A DNA stretch of 44,105 nucleotides, taken from Streptosporangiaceae bacterium (GTDB lineage: Bacteria > Actinomycetota > Actinomycetes > Streptosporangiales > Streptosporangiaceae). This document shows positions 1 through 9,050 of the stretch, piece by piece. Under the pieces are notes generated by a model, which worked only from the letters and a program-made list of their open reading frames with translations, was not told the DNA's origin and did not search any database. Every line of letters starts with the position of its first letter. Position 1 is the stretch's first letter. Location of the stretch: assembly GCA_030041195.1 (NCBI GenBank), contig JASHOI010000598.1:1-44105 (forward strand), given 5' to 3'. The position numbers and the translations under genes were made by a program.

Positions 1-1
1 G

Positions 2-1366
2 CTGGCGGTCGCCGCGGCCCGGGCCGAGGCACGGCCGGGCTTCCCGCTGGCCGCCCTGGCCGCCGAGCTGAAAGACCTGGGCGGGCGGCTCGACGCGCTG
101 GATGCCGGCGAGGCGTCATCCAGCGTTCGGGCGGTGTTCTCGTGGTCGTACCGGCAGCTCAGCGCCGCGGCGGCGCGGTTGTTCCGGCTGCTGGGCATTC
201 ACCCCGGCCCGGACATCAGCCCCGCGGCCGCCGCCAGCCTGGCCGCGGCAAGCGAGCCAGAGGCGCGCCGGCTGCTGGCCGAGCTGTCCCGCGCGCACCT
301 GGTCGCCGAGCATGTCCCGGGCCGGTATGCGCTGCATGACCTGCTGCGCGCGTACGCCGCCGATCAGGCCCGCGACACCGACAGCCAGCCCGAGCGCGCC
401 GCCGCGGTTGGCCGGGTGCTGGACCACTACCTGCACACCGCCCGCGACGCCGCCTCCACCGTGCACCCGTCCTTTGGGCCGATCCCGCTGGCCCCGCCGA
501 GCCCGGGTACCGCGCCCGAGCAGTTCACCGGGCACGACGATGCCCTGGCCTGGTTCGAGGCCGAATACCACGTCCTGCTCGCCGCCGTTGCCCTCGCCGT
601 TGACTCGGGAATGGACAGCCACAGCTGGCTGATCTCCTGGGCCATGCACCCCTTCCTGGCCACTCAGGGACACAATCTTGAATGGTCCGCGATGAAGCGG
701 ATGACGATGGCCGGCGGGATCCGTGACCGCGAGGCGATCATAGCCAGCGGCGGCAAAATCGTCGGCATGCTGGGTGACTACCAGTGGATCCCGGAGTACT
801 ACGCCAACAGCCTCAAGCTCTACCAGCAACTCGGCAACCGCCGAGGCGAGGCCCAGTGCCTCAACAGCCTGGCCGCGCTCGCCGAATATCTGGGGCAATA
901 CGCCGAGGCGCTCGGCTACGCCGAGCAGGCGATGGGCCTGTGCCGCGACATCGGCGACAAGGCGGGCGAGGCCGAACTGCTCAACTGGGTGGGCTGGTAC
1001 CACGCGCTCCTCGGAAACTACCCCCAAGCACGCGGGCTTTGCCGGCAGGCCCTCGCTCTCAATGCCGAGTACGGCAGCCACCGCCTCGAGGGCGATGTCT
1101 GGAACAGCCTGGGTTACACCGAATACCATGCCGGCGACTTCGCCGAGGCGGCTGTCTGCTATGAGCGCGCGCTCAGCATCTTCCGCACCGTCGGCGACCG
1201 ATGGGGCCAAGCCGACACCCTCACCAACCTCGGCGACATCCGCCGCGCCGCCGGCGAACTGCTGGCGGCGCGGGAGGCCTGGCAGCAGGCGCTCGTCATC
1301 CTCGACGACCTCGAGCACCCAGACGCCGCCAAGATCCGCGCCGAACTCGCCAGCATGGACCGCTAG
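2..1366 (+). CDS. AfsR-like regulator, C-terminal part (5' end outside window)
   Basis: The reading frame is already open at the window edge, so only the last 454 residues are visible. The first residues match the stretch that follows the NB-ARC ATPase core in the intact AfsR-type regulator at 1501-4680 (shared V-R-A-V-F-S-W-S-Y, then F-R-L-L-G-x-H-P-G-P-D). A winged-helix-like segment and an A-H-L-V...H-D-L-L-R-A-Y-A motif follow, then tetratricopeptide-like repeats from about residue 250 to the end. Proteins of this architecture are STAND ATPase transcription activators; the DNA-binding and BTAD parts would lie upstream of the window. It converges on 1501-4680 with 134 bases between the stops. 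Its last 150 bases have a near copy at 8281-8437. Family assignment is firm; the target genes are unknown. Confidence 0.85.
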   Translation: MAVAAARAEARPGFPLAALAAELKDLGGRLDALDAGEASSSVRAVFSWSYRQLSAAAARLFRLLGIHPGPDISPAAAASLAAASEPEARRLLAELSRAHLVAEHVPGRYALHDLLRAYAADQARDTDSQPERAAAVGRVLDHYLHTARDAASTVHPSFGPIPLAPPSPGTAPEQFTGHDDALAWFEAEYHVLLAAVALAVDSGMDSHSWLISWAMHPFLATQGHNLEWSAMKRMTMAGGIRDREAIIASGGKIVGMLGDYQWIPEYYANSLKLYQQLGNRRGEAQCLNSLAALAEYLGQYAEALGYAEQAMGLCRDIGDKAGEAELLNWVGWYHALLGNYPQARGLCRQALALNAEYGSHRLEGDVWNSLGYTEYHAGDFAEAAVCYERALSIFRTVGDRWGQADTLTNLGDIRRAAGELLAAREAWQQALVILDDLEHPDAAKIRAELASMDR

Positions 1367-1500
1367 GTACCGGTCACCCGTAACCTGATCGCGGACAACA
1401 ACGACGCGAACGCGCCCAGCGACGGCGTAACGGCCCCCGGTGGGGACGGGCGTTCAGATCGCCGGAGGCCCCGCTCCCGCCGTGGCCTGCCGGAACCCGG

Positions 1501-4500
1501 TCACGCCGACTGGCCCGGGCCATCGGCGTCCCGCACGACCGCGGTCGCGCCAGCCTCGGTGAGCCGTTCGCGGATCTGGTCCGCCTCTGGTGCGCCGAGT
1601 TCGGCGTACCGGCGCAGCGCCTCCTGCCAATGGTGCCGGGCCTGGAACGGGTCGCCGTCGGCCTGGTGGATGTCGGCGAGGCCGCGGTGCGCACGAGCCT
1701 GCTCTCGCAGCGAGTCGCCCTCGGACGCCAGCCGGAGAGCGGCGGCATGGTGCTCACGCGCCTTGCTGGCTTCGCTTGTCTGAAAGAGAACCTCGGCCAG
1801 CGCATTCAGCATTTCAGCCTCCAGAATTGGATCGCCGACCTGGTGAGACACGGCCAGGGCTTGCTGAAAGCTTTCGGCAGCTTGTTCATAGCGCCCGAGC
1901 CCAACGCAAACGTCGCCGATCCTCATCAGGACCTCGGCTTCGCCGCCTATGAGCCCGATTTCCCGGAACAGCGCCAGGGCCTGCTCGAGATATCCGGCTG
2001 CGTGCTCGTACCGGCCCAGCCGTAGGTCAACAACGCCGAGCCTGGTCAGCCCCCAGGCTTCGCCCTCACGATCGCCAATGTCGCGGCACAAGTCCAAGGA
2101 ACGCTGGTAATGATCAGCCGCCTCCTGATAGCGGCCCTGCCGTCGCCGGGCCAGGCCAAGACCGCCGAGCGCGCGCGCCTCGCCGAAACGGTCGCCGATG
2201 TCACCGAAGATGGCGGCCGCCTCTTGCAGATGGCAGGCGGCTTGCTCGTAACGGCCCACTTCTGCCTCGTTAAGGCCCATGTTGCCGAGCGCTTGAGCCT
2301 CACCGGACCGGTCGCCTGCCGCACGGAACAGGGCCAGCGCCTGCCGGAAATGATCAGCGGCCTGCTGAGAGCGGCTTTGCGCCCAGTCGATGACACCGAT
2401 CTGGGTGAGGACCGTCGCCTCGGCGGCCCGGTCACCGGTGCGGCGGGCGGCACCGAGCGCCTGGTTATAGATGGCGACGGCTTCGGAGACGTGACTGCCG
2501 AAGTACAGGTAACGGGAGAGAGTGACGGCCAGCCGGAAGCTGTGGCTGGGCCAGCCGTTGGCGCTGGTGTGCCCGGCGGTGGCCACCAAGGTGGCGCGTT
2601 CGCGATCCAGCCATTCCCGCGCCGCCGCGGGATCAGCCAGCGGCGGGACCGGGGTCGAGGGCTCGGCGACGCGGGGACGGCGGTGGCGTTCAGCGGGGTA
2701 GAGGGTGTCGATCGCCGCCGCTGCGGTGTACAGGTAGTGGTCGAACAGCCGGGTCAGCGCGGCCCGTCGCTGGCTGTCGCCGTCAAAGCGGCCAGCGAGC
2801 CCGGCGGCATAGGCGCGCAGCAGGTCATGCATGTACACCCGGCCGGAGCTGGCCTCTTGTACCAGGTGCGCCCGCAGCAGCCTGTCCAGCAGGGCGCGCG
2901 CCTGCGCCAGAGAGCCGCCGGCGAGGGCCGCCACGGCGTAAGCGTCATAGTCCGGCCCCGGGTGCAGGCCGAGCAGCCGGAACGCTCGGGCGGCGGCGGT
3001 GTCGAGGTGCTGGTATGACCACGAGAACACAGCGCGAACAGCTGTCCTCGGGTCGCCATCGGCATCGAGCAAGTCCAGGCGGCGCTGCTGGTCGGCGAGC
3101 TCGTCGGCCAGGTCATTCAGCGATGCGGCGGAGCGCGCCACGGCGAGCTCACCCGCCAGCCGCAAAGCTAGCGGAAGGCGACAGCACCGCGCGGCGAGTG
3201 CCTCCGCCGCTGCGCGGTCGTCGTCCACCTTTCCGCCGATCAGCGCACGCAGCAAGCCAACGGCCTCCGCGGTCGGCAGCAAATCAAGATCAAGTCTCTG
3301 GGCACCCTCGCGGGCCACCAGGCCGGTGAGGGAGTCGCGACTGGTCACTACCGCTACACAGCCGGGGCTGCCGGGCAACAGGAGCCGAACCTGCTCGACG
3401 TCGCCGGCGTTGTCGAGGACGACGAGAATCCGCCGGCTTGCGAGCAGGCTCCGGTACCGTGCCGCTCGCTCGTCGTCGTCCGCCGGGACCTCCTGGCCGG
3501 GCACGCCCAGCGCGCGCAGGAACCCGGCCAGCGCGTCACTGGCCCGCACCGGCTGACCAGGGTCGTAGCCGCGCAGGTTCACGTATAGCTGCCCGTCCGG
3601 GAAGCGGGCGGCGACCTGATGCGCCCAGTGAACGGCCAGCGCAGTCTTGCCCACCCCGGCTGTGCCGCCGATCGCCGAGATCAGCACTGGTCCTGGTGGC
3701 TGTGGCGAGGCATCATCCAGCATCCGGCTGAGCTGATCCAGCTCGGCCGCGCGTCCGGTGAAGCCGCGGACCGGAGCGGGAAGCTGCCGCGGCACGGTCA
3801 GCGGCTTCGCGGCAGGATCACTGGAGACCCCGGGACGCATAACTCCCGCATTCGCCGGCGCTGATGGCCGAGTCTGCTCTGCCGCGTTTGCTTGACCGGT
3901 GAGCACCTCGTGCTGCACCCTGCGCAGCTCGGCACCGGGTTCCGCGCCGAGTTCCTCAACCAGCACGTTCCGCGCCCGCTGGTAGGCGGCCAGCGCATCG
4001 GCCTGCCGGCCGGACCGGTAAAGGGCGAGCATCAGCAGGGCCCAGAAACGCTCGCGCAGCGGATGATCGGCGGCCAGCTGCGACAGCTCGCCGATCACCT
4101 CGGCGTGGCGACCCAGCTTCAGGTTGGCGTCGGCCTTGATCTCCGCGGCCTGCAGCCGCATCTCGATCAAAGGCGGCACGTCGCGGCGCAGCAGGAGCTC
4201 CGACTCCACGTCGGCCAGCGGATCTCCGCGCCACAAGCCCAGCGCTCCGGCCGCCTGCTCGGCCGCGGACTGCCACCGGCCATCGCGACCGGCCGCCTGG
4301 GCCGCCGCCAGCAGCCCCCGGAACCGCCACAGGTCCAGCTCGCCGGGCCGTGCCTGGATCTGATAGCCGCGCGGATGCGTGCTGATCAAGCTCCGGTCGG
4401 CGTCTCCGAGTGCATGACGCAGCCGTTTAACGTAGTTCTGCACGGTTACTTGCGCCGACGGTGGCCGGCTGTCACCCCACAGCGCCTCGGCCAGGTCGTC

Positions 4501-4680
4501 CATCGCGACCACCCGGTTGGCCGCCACCAGCAGAGTGGCAAGCACCGTCCGCTGCTTGCCGGGCCGAACCGGCACGACGCCGCGGCCACCGCGCACCACC
4601 AGCGGCCCGAGCAGCAAGAACTCCACTTCTCCGCCTGCCCCCGTCACGCCAGACCGACAAGCTAACCGCAAGGCGGGCAA
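1501..4680 (-). CDS. AfsR/SARP-family transcriptional regulator (DNA-binding, BTAD, NB-ARC, TPR)
   Basis: A complete 1059-residue STAND regulator. From about residue 18 there is an OmpR-type winged helix beginning E-F-L-L-L-G-P-L, then a bacterial transcriptional activation domain to about 265 (L-D-L-W-R-F, A-L-x-L-W-R-G-D-P-L). The nucleotide-binding domain has Walker A G-G-T-A-G-V-G-K-T at 338-346, a Walker B-like I-L-V-V-L-D-N-A, and L-P-L-A-L-R-L-A. About nine tetratricopeptide repeats fill residues 690-1040. The family activates secondary-metabolite and developmental genes and is modulated by nucleotide binding. No PKS, NRPS or other biosynthetic genes are visible, so the target is unknown. 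The upstream ATG is used here; a GTG at 4629 that begins directly with V-E-F-L-L-L-G is a credible alternative start. Confidence 0.92.
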   Translation of the reverse strand: MPALRLACRSGVTGAGGEVEFLLLGPLVVRGGRGVVPVRPGKQRTVLATLLVAANRVVAMDDLAEALWGDSRPPSAQVTVQNYVKRLRHALGDADRSLISTHPRGYQIQARPGELDLWRFRGLLAAAQAAGRDGRWQSAAEQAAGALGLWRGDPLADVESELLLRRDVPPLIEMRLQAAEIKADANLKLGRHAEVIGELSQLAADHPLRERFWALLMLALYRSGRQADALAAYQRARNVLVEELGAEPGAELRRVQHEVLTGQANAAEQTRPSAPANAGVMRPGVSSDPAAKPLTVPRQLPAPVRGFTGRAAELDQLSRMLDDASPQPPGPVLISAIGGTAGVGKTALAVHWAHQVAARFPDGQLYVNLRGYDPGQPVRASDALAGFLRALGVPGQEVPADDDERAARYRSLLASRRILVVLDNAGDVEQVRLLLPGSPGCVAVVTSRDSLTGLVAREGAQRLDLDLLPTAEAVGLLRALIGGKVDDDRAAAEALAARCCRLPLALRLAGELAVARSAASLNDLADELADQQRRLDLLDADGDPRTAVRAVFSWSYQHLDTAAARAFRLLGLHPGPDYDAYAVAALAGGSLAQARALLDRLLRAHLVQEASSGRVYMHDLLRAYAAGLAGRFDGDSQRRAALTRLFDHYLYTAAAAIDTLYPAERHRRPRVAEPSTPVPPLADPAAAREWLDRERATLVATAGHTSANGWPSHSFRLAVTLSRYLYFGSHVSEAVAIYNQALGAARRTGDRAAEATVLTQIGVIDWAQSRSQQAADHFRQALALFRAAGDRSGEAQALGNMGLNEAEVGRYEQAACHLQEAAAIFGDIGDRFGEARALGGLGLARRRQGRYQEAADHYQRSLDLCRDIGDREGEAWGLTRLGVVDLRLGRYEHAAGYLEQALALFREIGLIGGEAEVLMRIGDVCVGLGRYEQAAESFQQALAVSHQVGDPILEAEMLNALAEVLFQTSEASKAREHHAAALRLASEGDSLREQARAHRGLADIHQADGDPFQARHHWQEALRRYAELGAPEADQIRERLTEAGATAVVRDADGPGQSA

Positions 4681-4757
4681 AAGCGCCCGATCCGTGCTAA
4701 CCGCATGCTAGCCCTCGGTGCAACAATTCCGGCCTACCGCACCGAGATTGGAGCGCG

Positions 4758-5801
4758 ATGGCGATCACAGTATGGGCAGGAAAGGCCCGCCGGATCGCGC
4801 CGGCCGGGGCCGTGGCAATGGCGTTGACGGCATGCCTGGCTGCGGCAGGGGCCAGCCAGCCTGCTAACGCGGCAGCGGCCAGCGGCGAGACGAGCATCAG
4901 CCTGGGCGGAGTCGGCTGGGGCGTGTCCGTGGACCCGGTGACCGACACCGCGTACGTAACGGTGACCCCCAGCACAGGAACGGCTTATGTCGCCGTGGTC
5001 GACCTGGCTACCGACGCGATAACGACCACCATCCCGGTACCCATCGCCCCGAAGGCCATAGCCGTCGATTCGGAAACCGACCTTGTCTACGTGCTGACCT
5101 CGGATGATCACAGCATCTCGGTGATCAGCGGTGCCACCGACACCATAACCGCCACCATCGCCCTTGATGCCAGGATCAACGATGAGACACCCGGGGGCAT
5201 AGCCGTAGACCCGGCCACCGACACGGTCTACGCCGGGATCAGCACAACGGGCGACGATGGCGGCGTCGCCGTGATCAACGGGGCCACCAGCACCCTGACC
5301 ACTACGATCGCAACCGGCATAGGCCTCCCCGAGGCCGTGGACGTTGACCCGGCGACCGACATGGTGTACGCCGGCTACAACGTGCCCAGCGACATCGAGT
5401 CTCCGGACGTCTATGTGATCAACGGGGCGACGAATTCGGTGGCCAGCACCATCGACACGCCCGCTTACCTGGAGAACCTGGCCGTTGACCCGGTCAGTGG
5501 CCTTCTCTACACGGCGAACTACAACGAAACGGTCACCGGCTACAGCGTCGCCGCTGACGCCGCCACCGGAACGGTGAACATCGGCGGCCTCTCGGTCGGC
5601 CTGGCCGTCGATCCGCAGACTGCCACCGTATTCGCCGCGCCCGAGGTGGGCGTTCAGAACGTCACGCTGATCAGCGAGGCGGACAACGCCATTACCGGCA
5701 CCCTGCCGGTCACCAGTCCAAGCCGGCTCGCGGTGGACCCGGACACCGACACGCTCGTGGTGATCACGGACGCCGATGATGTCACGGTGATCCCGCTCTA
5801 G
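4758..5801 (+). CDS. Secreted YncE-like beta-propeller protein
   Basis: A 347-residue protein with a signal peptide (R-R followed by an Ala-rich hydrophobic stretch, residues 12-40, cleavage probably near A-N-A-A-A-A). The mature part consists of about seven repeats of roughly 40 residues carrying A-V-D-P-x-T-D-T-V-Y and V-I-N-G-A-T-x-T. This is the pattern of YncE/SMP-30-type propellers. GGAG lies 4 bases before the ATG. No catalytic residues are recognisable; such proteins are usually extracellular binding or scaffold modules. It is followed 60 bases later, on the same strand, by another secreted repeat protein, so the two may be co-expressed. The family call is good; the biological role is unknown. 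Confidence 0.8.
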   Translation: MAITVWAGKARRIAPAGAVAMALTACLAAAGASQPANAAAASGETSISLGGVGWGVSVDPVTDTAYVTVTPSTGTAYVAVVDLATDAITTTIPVPIAPKAIAVDSETDLVYVLTSDDHSISVISGATDTITATIALDARINDETPGGIAVDPATDTVYAGISTTGDDGGVAVINGATSTLTTTIATGIGLPEAVDVDPATDMVYAGYNVPSDIESPDVYVINGATNSVASTIDTPAYLENLAVDPVSGLLYTANYNETVTGYSVAADAATGTVNIGGLSVGLAVDPQTATVFAAPEVGVQNVTLISEADNAITGTLPVTSPSRLAVDPDTDTLVVITDADDVTVIPL

Positions 5802-5861
5802 CCGTCGGCGATCACCAGCGCGGACCAGGCCCGTCAATAACCCATGTTTGGAGACCACTGA

Positions 5862-7079
5862 ATGCGCCATTATCTGAGCCACACCAGTTTCATCGTCTCC
5901 GCGGCCGCGCTGCTCGGCGCGGCGTCGGCGGTCGCGGCCGGCCAGGCCGCGCTGGCCGCGACGGGCGCCGCCCGCACCGCGGGGCAGTTGCACGCGGTCG
6001 CCGCGGTGTCGTCCAAGGACGTCTGGGCGGTCGGGTGCTCCGGCGGCTGCAACGGCCCCGACTCGCTGATCGTGCACTGGAACGGCAGGAAATGGTCCAG
6101 GGTCGCCAGCCCGGACCCGGGCGCCGGCTTCGATGAGCTCACCGGCGTGAGCGCGGTGTCCGCCAGCGACGTCTGGGCGGTCGGTTATGCCTGTAACGAC
6201 GCGAACTGCATCGGCACGGGCAACGTCTTCAGCACGCTGATCGTGCACTGGAACGGCACGAAATGGTCTAAGGTCGCCAGCCCGGACCCGAGCACGGTGT
6301 CGAACACGCTCTACGGTGTGAGCGCCGTATCCGCCGGCGACGTCTGGGCGGCCGGGTCGGAGATCGCGGACGCGTCGACGTTGCTATCCACCACGATGGT
6401 CTTGCACTGGAACGGCAAGAAGTGGTCGCGGGTGCACAGCCCGACCGTCAGCGGCGCGTCGACCACCTTGTACGGCGTCAGCGCCGGCTCGGCTACCGAT
6501 GCCTGGGCGGTCGGCAACGAGTGCATCTACCCCGCGTGCCCGGACCCCGGCATCACCACCGGCACGTTCACGATGCACTGGAACGGCAAGAAGTGGTCAC
6601 GCGTCGACAGCCCCAGCCCCGGTGACGCGAACAACGTCCTGTTCGGCGTCAGCACGCTGAAGCCGGACGACGCGTGGGCGGTCGGGGACACGATCAACAC
6701 CTTCCCGGGCGACACCGACACGCTGATCGTGCACTGGAACGGCACGAAGTGGTCCCAGGTGGCCAGCGCGGACCCTGGCTCGGAGTTCGACAACCTCAAC
6801 GCCGTGAGCGCGGTGTCCGGCAAGGACATCTGGGCGGTGGGAGATCAGCTTGGTACGAGCCTTCCGTACGGCACGCTGGCCGAGCACCGGGCCGGCGGGG
6901 TCTGGGCTGCGGTTGCGAGCCCGGACGGGACCACGTCGGACACCGGGGTGAACATGCTCTCCGGCGTCGCCGCGGTCTCGGCCACCGACGCGGTCGCGGT
7001 CGGCTGGGCGCAAAGCAGCGCCGGGGTCTACCAGGTGCTGATCCTGAAGTGGAACGGAACGAAATGGTCCAGGGCCTGA
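5862..7079 (+). CDS. Secreted repeat protein (D-V-W-A-V-G / H-W-N-G-T-K-W motifs)
   Basis: A 405-residue protein with an N-terminal signal peptide (Ala-rich hydrophobic residues 8-35). The rest is seven to eight repeats of 50-55 residues, each carrying G-V-S-A-V-S-x-x-D-V-W-A-V-G, then L-I-V-H-W-N-G-T-K-W-S-x-V-x-S-P-D-P. The pattern suggests a beta-propeller with W-N-G-x-x-W blade edges. The repeats are also conserved at the DNA level, which points to recent amplification by unequal recombination. GGAG lies 10 bases before the ATG. The function is unknown; an extracellular binding role is an inference from signal peptide and repeat shape. It converges with the decayed glycosyltransferase, with 15 bases between them. 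Confidence 0.8.
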   Translation: MRHYLSHTSFIVSAAALLGAASAVAAGQAALAATGAARTAGQLHAVAAVSSKDVWAVGCSGGCNGPDSLIVHWNGRKWSRVASPDPGAGFDELTGVSAVSASDVWAVGYACNDANCIGTGNVFSTLIVHWNGTKWSKVASPDPSTVSNTLYGVSAVSAGDVWAAGSEIADASTLLSTTMVLHWNGKKWSRVHSPTVSGASTTLYGVSAGSATDAWAVGNECIYPACPDPGITTGTFTMHWNGKKWSRVDSPSPGDANNVLFGVSTLKPDDAWAVGDTINTFPGDTDTLIVHWNGTKWSQVASADPGSEFDNLNAVSAVSGKDIWAVGDQLGTSLPYGTLAEHRAGGVWAAVASPDGTTSDTGVNMLSGVAAVSATDAVAVGWAQSSAGVYQVLILKWNGTKWSRA

Positions 7080-7094
7080 TGCCCATGTGGCTGG

Positions 7095-8130
7095 TCAGCT
7101 GTTGCCAAGGCGGGCGAGCATGCTGATGACGGGAGCTGCGCCGTCCTCGGTGGCCAGCCGTCTGGACATCGCCTCGGCCTGCGTCCGGTACGACGGGCGC
7201 GCAACCGCGTCCCGGATGGCCGCCGCAAGCACGGGGACGGAGAGCTGGCTGCGCGGGATCGGGGGCGGGCCCGCGCCGAGGGCGGCGAGCCGGGCAGCCC
7301 AGAACGGCTGGTCGCCGACGTGCGGCACATCGCCGACGACGATCGAATCGCCGGGCGATCGGCCCGCCGATGGCGGTCCAGCCTGCCCGGCCTGGATCAC
7401 CAGCCGGACCCCTGCCCGGCCACTGGCTGAGGCGGCCAGCTCGATCAGTTCGCCGGTGTCCTCGGGCGTCAGGCTCCCGAACCCGAGGAACACCGGCGAT
7501 GGGCCCGAGTCCAGGAACCTCTCCAGATCTGGCGGCGGGTTCCAGCCAGCTGGCCGCGCCGGCCACCAGTAGCCGGTGACCTGATAGCCGTCGGGCCAGT
7601 CCGCCGGGCGCGGCACGATAGCCGGGCTGAAGCCGTGGAAGACCGGCCAGCGCCTGGGGTCCGGCTGCCCGAGTACCGCTTCCCGCGCGCTGCGCGGCGG
7701 CAGTCCCAGCTCACGCCGGATCAGCCTGGCCGACCCGGCCAGGCCGAGCGCGCCGTGCAGGCCCAGACCCTCGGCGACGTGATAACCGCCGAGCGCGGTT
7801 ATCCCCGTCAGTGCCAGGACGTCGGGGGCATCCTGGCGTGCCACCGCGAGGATGCCCCCGTGCAGCGTCCGAATGTGCTCGGCGAGCAGCCTGATCATCC
7901 TGACAGGCGATGCCGACCCGGCCTTCCCCTCCAGCCACCTAGAGTCATTCAGCATCCGCTGGCTGCCGGGCAGCGGCCGGAACTCCAGGCCGCAGCCGGT
8001 GACCAGACCCTCGAACAGCTCATGAGTGGCGATCGTCCACGCTGTGCCCGGCGCCGCGCATTGCAGCACCGAGCCCGGTGAAGGGCGCCACGTCGCCGCG
8101 CCCCCCAACCGTGGCGATCAGAACTCGCAT
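7095..8130 (-). pseudogene. Decayed UGT/MGT-type glycosyltransferase (frameshift and two deletions)
   Basis: The natural start is the ATG at 8130 (M-R-V-L-I-A-T-V-G-G-R-G-D-V), typical of macrolide/UDP-type glycosyltransferases. This frame stops after about 35 residues because of an apparent extra base near 8034; the family sequence (T-I-A-T-H-E-L-F-E-G-L) resumes in the next frame and runs to the stop at 7095. Two family segments are missing. One lies after H-V-A-E-G-L-G-L, where the acceptor-domain loop is replaced by a short join. The other lies between G-D-V-P-H and G-D-Q-P-F-W-A, removing the segment that should hold the H-H-x-G-x-G-T nucleotide-sugar motif. Without that motif a product of the remaining 337-codon frame should be inactive. 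Deletion calls rest on recalled family sequence, not an alignment. Confidence 0.75.
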
Positions 8131-8280
8131 CTCGCTCCCCTGCTGCTCGCGGTCTGCCGCGCTTTCGCGCCGCCGTTCGCCGACCGCACCGCAATACTCT
8201 GGCTGGCGGCATTAACGCGCCGCTAAAATTCGATCATCGGCGGGGGTTCGGGAACGATCGGAATGAATTCGATAACCGAG

Positions 8281-8437
8281 CTAAGCCGATACCCTCACCA
8301 ACCTCGGCGACATCCGCCACGCCGCCGGCGAACTACCGGCAGCCTGGGAGGCCTGGCAGCAAGCGCTCGTCATCCTCGACGACCTCGAGCATCCTTACGC
8401 CGCCAAGGTCCGCGCCAAACTCGCGAGCACGGACAAC
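8281..8437 (+). pseudogene. 3'-terminal fragment of an AfsR-like regulator
   Basis: About 155 bases closely match the 3' end of the AfsR-like gene at 1207-1366 (for example T-L-T-N-L-G-D-I-R and A-W-Q-Q-A-L-V-I-L-D-D-L-E-H-P). The differences include a short deletion near 8335 and loss of the terminal stop. No upstream part of the regulator is present, so this is a truncated remnant. It lies against the 3' end of the glycoside-hydrolase-like gene at 8445-9008. Confidence 0.75.
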
Positions 8438-8444
8438 CAAGCCG

Positions 8445-9008
8445 CTACGCGGCAAACCACGACGCGACGGTGATCGAGAGATCAAGGTTCGCTTCCGCGA
8501 GCGTCTGCGAACTTCCCGGCACGAGCGTGTCCGGATTACTGGCCGGGCTGGCCCACTGAACCGCGACGACCGGATAGTCACCAGATGTGGTGAGGATCTC
8601 GGCTGCTTCCGCCTCGGAGAGACTCCAGTTTGCCACCCACAGATCAACCCCGGTATAACCCGCTTCTGACAGCGCGCTGGTGAGGGATGCCTGATTCGAG
8701 GCTGCGACGTATACGGCACATGCGAGACTCGAATGCTTCCGGAGCTTCACCCACTCGAGAACCTGCGCTTCTGTGAACGCGCCGGCCTCGTAATCGGCCA
8801 CGTTCCCAATGCCAGCTTCACTGACATCAGTTGAACCGTCTTGGTTGACGCGAACCTTGCCAGAGTGAGGAAATCTGTCCCAGTCCGCGGTGGTCCATCT
8901 GATATCTGGCGTACCGGTTATGTAACCGGCGACCTTTGGCGTGCTCACGGGGATGTTGCCTACATCGTCATGAATGGTATCGATCATGATTGTTGTGGCG
9001 ACGGCCAT
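8445..9008 (-). CDS. Glycoside-hydrolase-like protein (GH25/DUF1906-like fold suspected), short paralogue
   Basis: A 187-residue protein without signal peptide. Strand-like segments are V-A-G-Y-I-T-G-T at the N-terminus, S-L-A-C-A-V-Y-V, G-V-D-L-W-V-A-N-W and P-V-V-A-V-Q-W-A-S, an order reminiscent of TIM-barrel lysozyme-like (GH25 or DUF1906) domains. The end S-N-P-D-T-L-V-P-G-x-x-x-T-L is shared with the protein at 15335-16183, and the V-A-N-W/Y and Y-V/Y-L strand motifs also align, so the two are paralogues. Similar small proteins occur in actinobacterial genomes and phages. Fold and enzymatic role are inferred; no catalytic acid pair could be assigned with certainty. The start ATG follows a GAAAGAG sequence. 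Confidence 0.65.
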   Translation of the reverse strand: MAVATTIMIDTIHDDVGNIPVSTPKVAGYITGTPDIRWTTADWDRFPHSGKVRVNQDGSTDVSEAGIGNVADYEAGAFTEAQVLEWVKLRKHSSLACAVYVAASNQASLTSALSEAGYTGVDLWVANWSLSEAEAAEILTTSGDYPVVAVQWASPASNPDTLVPGSSQTLAEANLDLSITVASWFAA

Positions 9009-9050
9009 TAATGATCTCTTTCGGTAACGTTTTCCCTGGCACTGGGCAGC

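Noticed and set aside
1501..4680. An antibiotic gene cluster implied by the AfsR/SARP regulators
   Set aside because: No PKS, NRPS, terpene or lanthipeptide genes are in the window; regulators alone do not show a cluster.
4734..6248. A 504-codon open frame antisense to the two secreted repeat proteins
   Set aside because: Its repeats merely mirror those of the plus-strand genes.
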